Below are positions 58,136 to 64,000 of a stretch of 64,000 nt of DNA, piece after piece. The stretch's first letter is position 1, and every line of letters begins with the position of its first letter. The stretch covers positions 32,955,105 through 33,019,104 of the forward strand of contig JAPTYO010000004.1 in NCBI GenBank assembly GCA_036873135.1, written 5' to 3'. The notes beneath the pieces were generated by a model, which was not told where the DNA came from, did not search any database, and was given only the letters and a program-made list of their open reading frames with translations. Position numbers and translations under genes: made by a program. The DNA comes from Clarkia xantiana subsp. parviflora. Lineage: Eukaryota > Streptophyta > Magnoliopsida > Myrtales > Onagraceae.

Positions 58136-58848
58136 AAATACATTCTCCAATACCAATATCTTCAAATATATATATATATATATAATGTTTTTCCAACTTA
58201 CTTATCATAAGCTAAAGCTAAGCATGTTTCAAATTCATATCCAAACCACGATGTCTTTTTCTAGTGAACACTTCGAAACTCATGATACGTGTGAACGAAA
58301 GGCCAAAAAATAGAATAATTATTTTCATATTGTGCATTATAGTTCTAAAATGTATAATATTTTTCAATAATAATAACTTTTCAAGTCTTGTTATATTTGC
58401 GTTGCAGCTCCTAATTAATTCAATTCTTGCATTGTTAAATTAATTCAATTCTTGCATTTGAACAACAATCATGCATCTGTAAGCTAATATGATCAAAATC
58501 GTCAGTCGAACACTCAGAACTATAATGAACTTCCCTAACAACTAAACTGACATGCAGTCTAAGAAATTGATGTAAAAGAAGAGAATTATTGTAATTGTCT
58601 GAAATGATTAAATAAACTGAAGGATTACATCGAATTTAAAGATTATTACTAACATAAAATCCCTAAGATTAAGTACACTAATCTAACTGCTCTAGAAATC
58701 AGCTGACAAACTGAAAAAAAAAAATGTGCTGCAAAATTCGAAATTGTTAAGAGAAAGCTGAATTGATCGGTCTGAACCCATTTCCGAACTGGAGTTTAGT
58801 TTGACAACTTAAACAAATAGACTTGCTATTAATAGAAACTTACTAACA
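58136..58848. other. AT-rich region, probably including a copia LTR
   Basis: On the minus strand an LTR start TGTTAGTAAG at 58848 follows the PPT of the copia remnant. The LTR's other end could not be fixed. No gene is seen. Confidence 0.4.
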
Positions 58849-59215
58849 TTTCCTCCCCTAAACTTGACAATTTTGCAAGATTCAAGCTTAAGTTATGGCT
58901 TCAATTCTGAGTCTTCTTCTCAAATATTCAAAGGAGCTTGTCTTTAATGGTTTGGTAAGGATGTCTGCAACTTGTTCCTCACTTTTACAGAATCTCAACT
59001 CGATTTCTTTATCCCTACACAGGTCACGAAGAAACTAAAACTTCACATCAATATGTTTACTTCATCAATGGAGAACTGGATTTCTTGAGAGTTTGTTTGA
59101 TGGTAGAGTTATTGTCACACAACATTTAAGTGGCTTCTACTTGCTTCTCCTTCAAACTCTATAGAATTCTTCTAACCCACAGAACTTGAAATGCACAAGA
59201 AGTTGCTGCAACAAA
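58849..59215 (-). pseudogene. copia RNase H C-terminus with PPT (second family)
   Basis: Read on the minus strand: AATSCAFQVLWVRRIL, MLCDNNSTI, KHIDVKF*FLRDL and EEQVADILTKPLKTSSFEYL, the end of a copia RNase H. A polypurine tract TTAGGGGAGGAAA (58861-58849) follows, then an LTR start. Several stops. The family differs from copies A-C (a VADILTKPLK tail rather than VADPFTKPL). The 5' side is cut by the CACTA end. Confidence 0.8.
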
Positions 59216-59353
59216 CACTACAATAAATACCTCAATTACCGGAGAGGGTTAGTGGTCGGTAAAAGCCCTATTTTCACAGGTAAAACTCATGTCAGTGAAA
59301 TTTTTCGCCAATAACCTTCGCTGGTAAAGTGCCACCAGTAAATGTTTTATCGG
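59216..59353 (+). mobile_element. CACTA transposon left end
   Basis: The terminal CACTACAATAAATACCTC starts here inside the copia RNase H. Subterminal motifs of the TTACCGG and CGGTAAA type follow in both orientations. CACTA (En/Spm) elements have this end and such repeats. It continues at 62621 after the inserted LTR element; the matching TAGTG end was not found. Confidence 0.75.
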
Positions 59354-60164
59354 TGTTAGGTTCCAAGTCTAGGGTCAACGGGCGGTCGACCTAAGTCTCG
59401 TTCCTCACTGGAGATGTTGCGGATTCGATGCTCTCGGGTTGTGTCGTCCTAGCCTGTGTCTTTCAGTCCCTCGCTTCGCTTCTCTTCTCGCCCTGCAAGA
59501 GGGGCAATACCAGGCACAGAGGGGGGGGGGGGTGGTGCCTGATGAACCCTCTCTGATGCATAAGTCAGTACGGTTTTTGTAGAGAGATAAAGCTAGAGAG
59601 ATGTCAGAGCTAAATTATGCAACTTGCCAAGATGATCAAAGATGTCCTAATGAATGGTGGGAGAGTTGTATTTATAGGCAACGGTGTCATTAAGGTGGCT
59701 TAATGACATCGTTAACCTTTAAACACAATTAATTATCCTTTAAACACGTAATTAAGACCTTAGGGTACGGAGAAGGTTGGCGGAAATAAACCGAGTATGG
59801 GAGTCTAAAAGCGGTGTCGGGGCCCTTGGGGGGAAGGAAAATCCGACCCCCAAGGGTAGGGGTTGGGTGAGGCCACCCAACCCCTCCTAGGGGAGATAGG
59901 GTTGGCCAACCCGATCTCCCCTAGGGGAGATCGGGTTGGCCCACCCGATCTCCCCTCCGATCTCCCCTAGGGGAGGTCGGGTGTGGCCACCCGACCTCAC
60001 CTAGGCGAGTCTAACTTGGTCCGGACGAGTATTTCGGCCTCGTCCGGACCGTTGGTGTTTCCGCGGGGTGTTCGGGTTGAAGTTTCGATTTGCAATCATT
60101 AACGGGGTGATCAAAATGAAACGATTCGGAAGTCAACGGGTTCAAATTGGGCGTATATCCATCA
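59354..60164 (-). repeat. 3' LTR of LARD-like element
   Basis: 811 bp. It has an extra block near 59870-59960 of alternating AGGGGAGATCGGGTTGG and its inverse, and a 13-base guanine run near 59520. Confidence 0.93.
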
Positions 60165-60180
60165 CATGCCCCCGAGTCAA
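60165..60180 (-). other. polypurine tract of LARD-like element
   Basis: The minus-strand CTCGGGGGCATG directly precedes the LTR start TGATGGATATACGC. Confidence 0.75.
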
Positions 60181-61094
60181 CCAATGGCCTGACCCTTGAT
60201 TGACTCTATTTTAGGATGGTATGACACGCGCAATTTGAAGCCGGGATTTTACCTTTTGTCTGAATGCTTACTTACCCATGGATGTGTGTCACTGACTCTG
60301 CCCCCTGCCTTATAAGATAGAAGAAATGCAAACGTCAGAATAGCACGGACACGTGTCCAAGCACGCGTCCGTCTGAGGTGGAAATAATAAATCTATCCTT
60401 GCCATGGGCGTATACTTGAACAATACATACACACATGGGGATGCAATATGAATACAGCTAAACGGATTCATACTTCAATTTCATGCCGGGACTTGTCTAA
60501 GTGGAGAAAAATTTAATTTTGATCTAAAATTTTTCTAAGTATGGGATGCTTAAAAATATACCCATAGGATGTTACCTTGAGTGAACATGGATGTATCATG
60601 AACATGGAAGTGTGTACCTATATAAGGGAAGGTGTGTCGCGGACATGAGGGTCCTGGACTTGCGAGGTGCCATGCATCCGACGCGTCGTTGATGAACATC
60701 TTACAACAGAAGTATGTTCTCAATGTATATGCCGAGGGACATGACCCTTGTTGATATAGTATTGCCCCCAAGATCATTGAGGTGAATGCCCCTAGAGGGG
60801 GAGTATATGTAGTGACGTGGCCAAGTAGGGGCATTTGCCCCTTAGTCGCGAGGTGTTAGGCCTCCTGGTATGTTGTCGATGAACATCTCATGATAAACAT
60901 GTGTTGGGTGGCGCAAACGCGTGTAGTGCCATATAGGCTGTATAAAACGTTGGGACGAGGCCCGTACTGACATAGAGTTGCCCCCGTATAGAGGATGTTC
61001 GCTATGTAGTAGTTGTGAACTTGTAAGTTCGTAGGTGTGGAGTTGCCCCCTTGTCGGGACGTTCGCACCGTAGTCGTTTCGGGCACGAGGTAGC

Positions 61095-61410
61095 GACTAT
61101 TGTATCGACTGCTACTTGGGTTTTCTAAAGTAGGGTGCATTCCACAGCTGCTACTTGGTTTTTCCCAAGGTAGGGTGCACTCCGCGACAGCTACTTGAAG
61201 TTTCCGAGGTAGGGAGAAGGCCAGAGGTCGGACGAGGCGACATACCCTTCCATGGCGTCGGTCAGAGGTCGGCAAGGCGACGTGCCTATCCATGTTGTTG
61301 CCACAACCTGGCGTTTTCAAGGTAGTGTGCCTCCTGCACCGCTACTTGGTTTTCCCCAAGGTAGAGTGTGGCTTGCGACCCGTATTTGGTTTTTCCCAAG
61401 GTAGAGTGTC
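61095..61410. repeat. tandem repeats inside LARD-like element
   Basis: Imperfect units of about 50 bp containing CTACTTGGTTTTCCCAAGGT and AGGGTGC..TCC. Confidence 0.85.
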
Positions 61411-61484
61411 TTCTTGGTACGTCTCCTGTCTCCTGAACCTGTATATAGTCGATTACCTGTGAACACAATAATCGTTGGACAATA

Positions 61485-61665
61485 TGCGGACATGATAGCC
61501 GCCTAGAGGGGGTGGACATGATAGCCACTCCAAGATGTGCGGACATGATAGCCGCTTATCACTGCGTGGACATGATAGCCACTCCGAGAGGCGCGGACAT
61601 GATAGTTGCCCCTAGATACGCGGACATGATAGCCGCTCCGAGATACGCGGACATGATAGTCTGCT
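61485..61665. repeat. GCGGACATGATAGCC minisatellite
   Basis: Eight units of 20-26 bp with the core GGACATGATAGCCGCT or GGACATGATAGCCACTCC. The ORFs in it are repeat translation. Confidence 0.92.
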
Positions 61666-61835
61666 GCTATTACACCTAGTTTCCGGACGAGAGGTGTTAC
61701 TCTTCCTCTTAGACTGTCGACATATGTGTGTTTGGCAGGAGGTGTTTGAGGTGTACGCGCTTGGCGTGACTCTCTCAAATCTTGTAAAGTGGTGATCTTA
61801 GAATAACAGTGGTACGCCATGACTTGTCGTAGCCT

Positions 61836-61854
61836 TTCCCACAGACGGCGCCAA
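61836..61854 (-). other. primer binding site of LARD-like element
   Basis: The minus-strand TTGGCGCCGTCTGTGGGAA lies one base from the LTR at 61856. Confidence 0.92.
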
Positions 61855-61855
61855 G

Positions 61856-62615
61856 TGTTAGGTTCCAAGTCTAGGGTCAACGGGCGGTCGACCTAAGTCT
61901 CGTTCCTCACTGGAGATGTTGCGGATTCGATGCTCTCGGGTTGTGTCGTCCTAGCCTGTGTCTTTCTGTCCCTCGCTTCGCTTCTCTTCTCTTCTCGCCC
62001 TGCAAGAGGGGCAATACCAGGCACAGAGGGGGGGGGGGGTGGTGCCTGATGAACCCTCTCTGATGCCTAAGTTAGTACGGTTTTTGTAGAGAGATAAAGC
62101 TAGAGAGATGTCAGAGCTAAATTATGCAACTTGCCAAGATGATCAAAGATGTCCTAATGAATGGTGGGAGAGTTGTATTTATAGGCAACGATGTCATTAA
62201 GGTGGCTTAATGACATCGTTAACCTTTAAACACAATTAATTATCCTTTAAACACGTAATTAAGACCTCAGGATACGGAGAAGGTTGGCGGAAATAAACCG
62301 AGTATGGGAGTCTAAAAACAGTGTCGGGGCCCTTGGGGGGAAGGAAAATCCGACCCCCAAGGGTAGGGGTTGGGTGAGGCCACCTAGGGGAGATCGGGTG
62401 GACCAACCCGATCTCCCCTAGGGGAGGTCGGGTGTGGCCACCCGACCTCACCTAGGTGAGTCTAACTTGGTCCGGACGAGTATTTCGGCCTCGTCCGGAC
62501 CGTTGGTGTTTCCGCGGGGTGTTCGGGTTGAAGTTTTGATTTGCAATCATTAACGGGGTGATCAAAATGAAACGATTCGGAAGTCAACGGGTTCAAATTG
62601 GGCGTATATCCATCA
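61856..62615 (-). repeat. 5' LTR of LARD-like element
   Basis: 760 bp. It is nearly identical to the 3' LTR apart from the missing palindromic block and a 5-bp TCTTC unit gain. Confidence 0.93.
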
Positions 62616-62620
62616 ATCGG

Positions 62621-63075
62621 CGAGTTAGAGATAACCGGTAAATATTTTTAACTTCTGCCGGCGAGTTACATCACTGGTAAAAACTTAATAAAAAGTAATA
62701 AAATAATAGTTATTAACGACGAATAGTTCCGCCTGTAAAAAATGCATTTTTACCGGCCGATTATGTCGACAGAGAAAATGAAGCTTTACCGGCTAGTTAA
62801 TTCACTGATAAAAAAAACGGACTTTTACCGGTGTTAAAATATGCTGATAAAAATTGCTTTAGCGGCAAGAAAACTCATCGGTTAAAATAGCTACTTTTAC
62901 CACCCAGTAAATTCGCCAGCAAATCTATTTTTACCAGCGATAAATTTGGCCAGCAAATAGATCGAATTTTAACGACAAATATATTCGCATGTAAAACAAT
63001 TTTTACGGGCGAGAGATTGCGTTAGCAAAAAGTGCAATTTTTACCGGCGAGATAGTTCACAGGTAAAATTATATT
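62621..63075 (+). mobile_element. CACTA subterminal region (continued)
   Basis: Many short TTTTACCGGCGAG and CGGTAAAA motifs in both orientations continue those of 59216-59353. No transposase ORF follows in the window. Confidence 0.7.
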
Positions 63076-63821
63076 TGAAGCAAAAAAAGAAATTATTAAA
63101 CATCATATTAACAAACAGAATTATGATAATCAAAGATATATTTAAGTAACTAGAATATCAACATATAAAAATGCTACTTTTGCTCAAAAAATGTGAATTA
63201 AATATATACACTATCTATTTTGTGAGATTAAGATTTTGGAAACAAGTCACCTCACCTCCTATAAATATGTAGTCCGGCCGAACCTCCTTACACCATTCAT
63301 TGGTTTGCAAATTAATCATTCACACAACCAATAGTGAGAGAGACTAGCCTAAGCCTTAGTAAGCCCCTAGTCTATCCATTCGTTTTGTGAGGTATAGTCG
63401 GTGGAGACTTATTATAATTTTGTGTTAATAGAAAGATTGGAGGACCCCGTCCGGAAAGCCGCGATACAACCTGCATTCAGGATCTTAGGAGAAGGATGAC
63501 CACACCAGAAGACCTGTGAGGATAATCTCGCCACAAACAGTTAATTTTTTTGAAGAACTAATTAATGGGTGATCAAAAACTATCTGCTCCGAAGAGTGAC
63601 AACGAAATCACTATGGTCGACAACAAGTCACCATGGGTGATCAAAACTCATCTGCCTTGTCATGCCTACCCTCCGAATATAGAGGAGAGGAACCACGCTC
63701 GACGCGCACAAACAAACGCATGAAAGCGACAAAATGAAGTAACATTGACTAATTGGGCTTTTTGCAACCTCCAAAACAAAACTAAGTAAATGCAAGAAAT
63801 TCACTTGGCTTGTGGAAAAAT
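63076..63821. other. spacer with LTR-like traces, no gene seen
   Basis: A CTATAAATATG box followed by GTCCGGCCGAACC near 63260 resembles the promoter part of the copia-type LTRs. No LTR ends were found. Confidence 0.35.
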
Positions 63822-64000
63822 GATGGATATACGTCCAATTATTATAATATTAATGGAACGACTCGGCGACATGGAAAATGGAGCAGGGAATTCGACGAAG
63901 TACCCGAAGTAAGCATGTGTTCAATAAAACTCGCTAGCACACACGGCCCAAGTGGAACTACCCCACTCGGGTCCGGACCGTGCGAATAAAGCTGATCTGC
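63822..64000 (+). repeat. possible LTR start running off the window
   Basis: TGATGGATATACGTCCAATT matches the start of the LARD-like LTR (TGATGGATATACGCCCAATT), here in plus orientation. The rest is diverged, and a GTCCGGACCG block is shared in kind. Confidence 0.45.

Larger units (their letters stand above)
59354..62615 (-). mobile_element. non-autonomous LTR element (LARD-like), complete
   Basis: A 3,262-bp element with LTRs 59354-60164 and 61856-62615 and exact TSD ATCGG (59349-59353, 62616-62620). On the minus strand the PBS (61854-61836) follows the LTR at 61856-62615 and a PPT precedes the other. The PBS TTGGCGCCGTCTGTGGGAA is identical to that of Tat elements A and B, so it is probably moved by Tat proteins. 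The internal 1.7 kb has no coding, only repeats. Confidence 0.93.

Noticed and set aside
61503..61880. 125-codon ORF with repeated YHVR units
   Set aside because: It reads through the GGACATGATAGCC minisatellite of the LARD-like element and into its PBS.
63330..63340. TAGTG as the right end of the CACTA element
   Set aside because: It lacks the TTGTAGTG form complementary to the left end CACTACAA and has no subterminal motifs beside it.

Overview
This window is nuclear DNA of a flowering plant, probably a eudicot. The evidence is an intron-containing CCCH zinc-finger/WD40 gene of the plant ZFWD family, plant-type Ty1-copia and Ty3-gypsy (Tat lineage) retrotransposons, a LINE with a C-terminal RNase H, Helitrons, a CACTA end, a hAT-like MITE, and AT-rich spacers. 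No rRNA, tRNA, CRISPR or operon structure was seen. The species cannot be named from the sequence alone.

Layout. 1-8.5 kb: minus-strand copia debris (two tandem RT-RNase H fragments) and a non-coding copia-type element with PBS, PPT and two LTRs. 8.5-10 kb: a gypsy protease fragment and LTR pieces. 10-13 kb: MITE-like and fold-back inverted repeats in AT-rich DNA. 13.0-16.1 kb: the one intact host gene (ZFWD type, nine exons, plus strand), followed 0.2 kb later by an 836-bp inverted repeat. 17.3-19.0 kb: an unassigned minus-strand unit and a GC-rich duplication. 19.1-20.3 kb: Helitron candidate. 20.6-21.4 kb: solo-LTR candidate. 22.1-35.6 kb: a minus-strand LINE split by a complete 11.9-kb Tat element (A; TSD ATGAT), itself split by a 565-bp hAT-like MITE (TSD ACCTTTGG). 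35.6-38.05 kb: a deleted copia element (C) and a Helitron 3' end. 38.05-52.4 kb: an old coding-less Tat-like element whose 3' LTR is split by a 9.3-kb Tat element (B). 53.6-55.05 kb: second LINE remnant. 55.4-57.6 kb: Helitron candidate. 57.6-58.1 kb: PP2C pseudogene. 58.85-63.1 kb: copia RNase H remnant, split by a CACTA left end, split in turn by a 3.3-kb non-autonomous LTR element (TSD ATCGG). 63.8-64 kb: start of a possible further LTR.

The most notable biology is in Tat elements A and B. Each carries gag-PR-RT-RNase H-second RNase H-INT on one strand. Between integrase and the 3' LTR each also carries a spliced gene on the opposite strand, with its own TATA box, a seven-base first coding exon and an unusual coding-capacity protein. 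Antisense extra ORFs are known in the Tat lineage, but their function is not. Both copies here are damaged. Element B has nearly identical LTRs yet broken ORFs, so it was probably mobilised by proteins supplied in trans.
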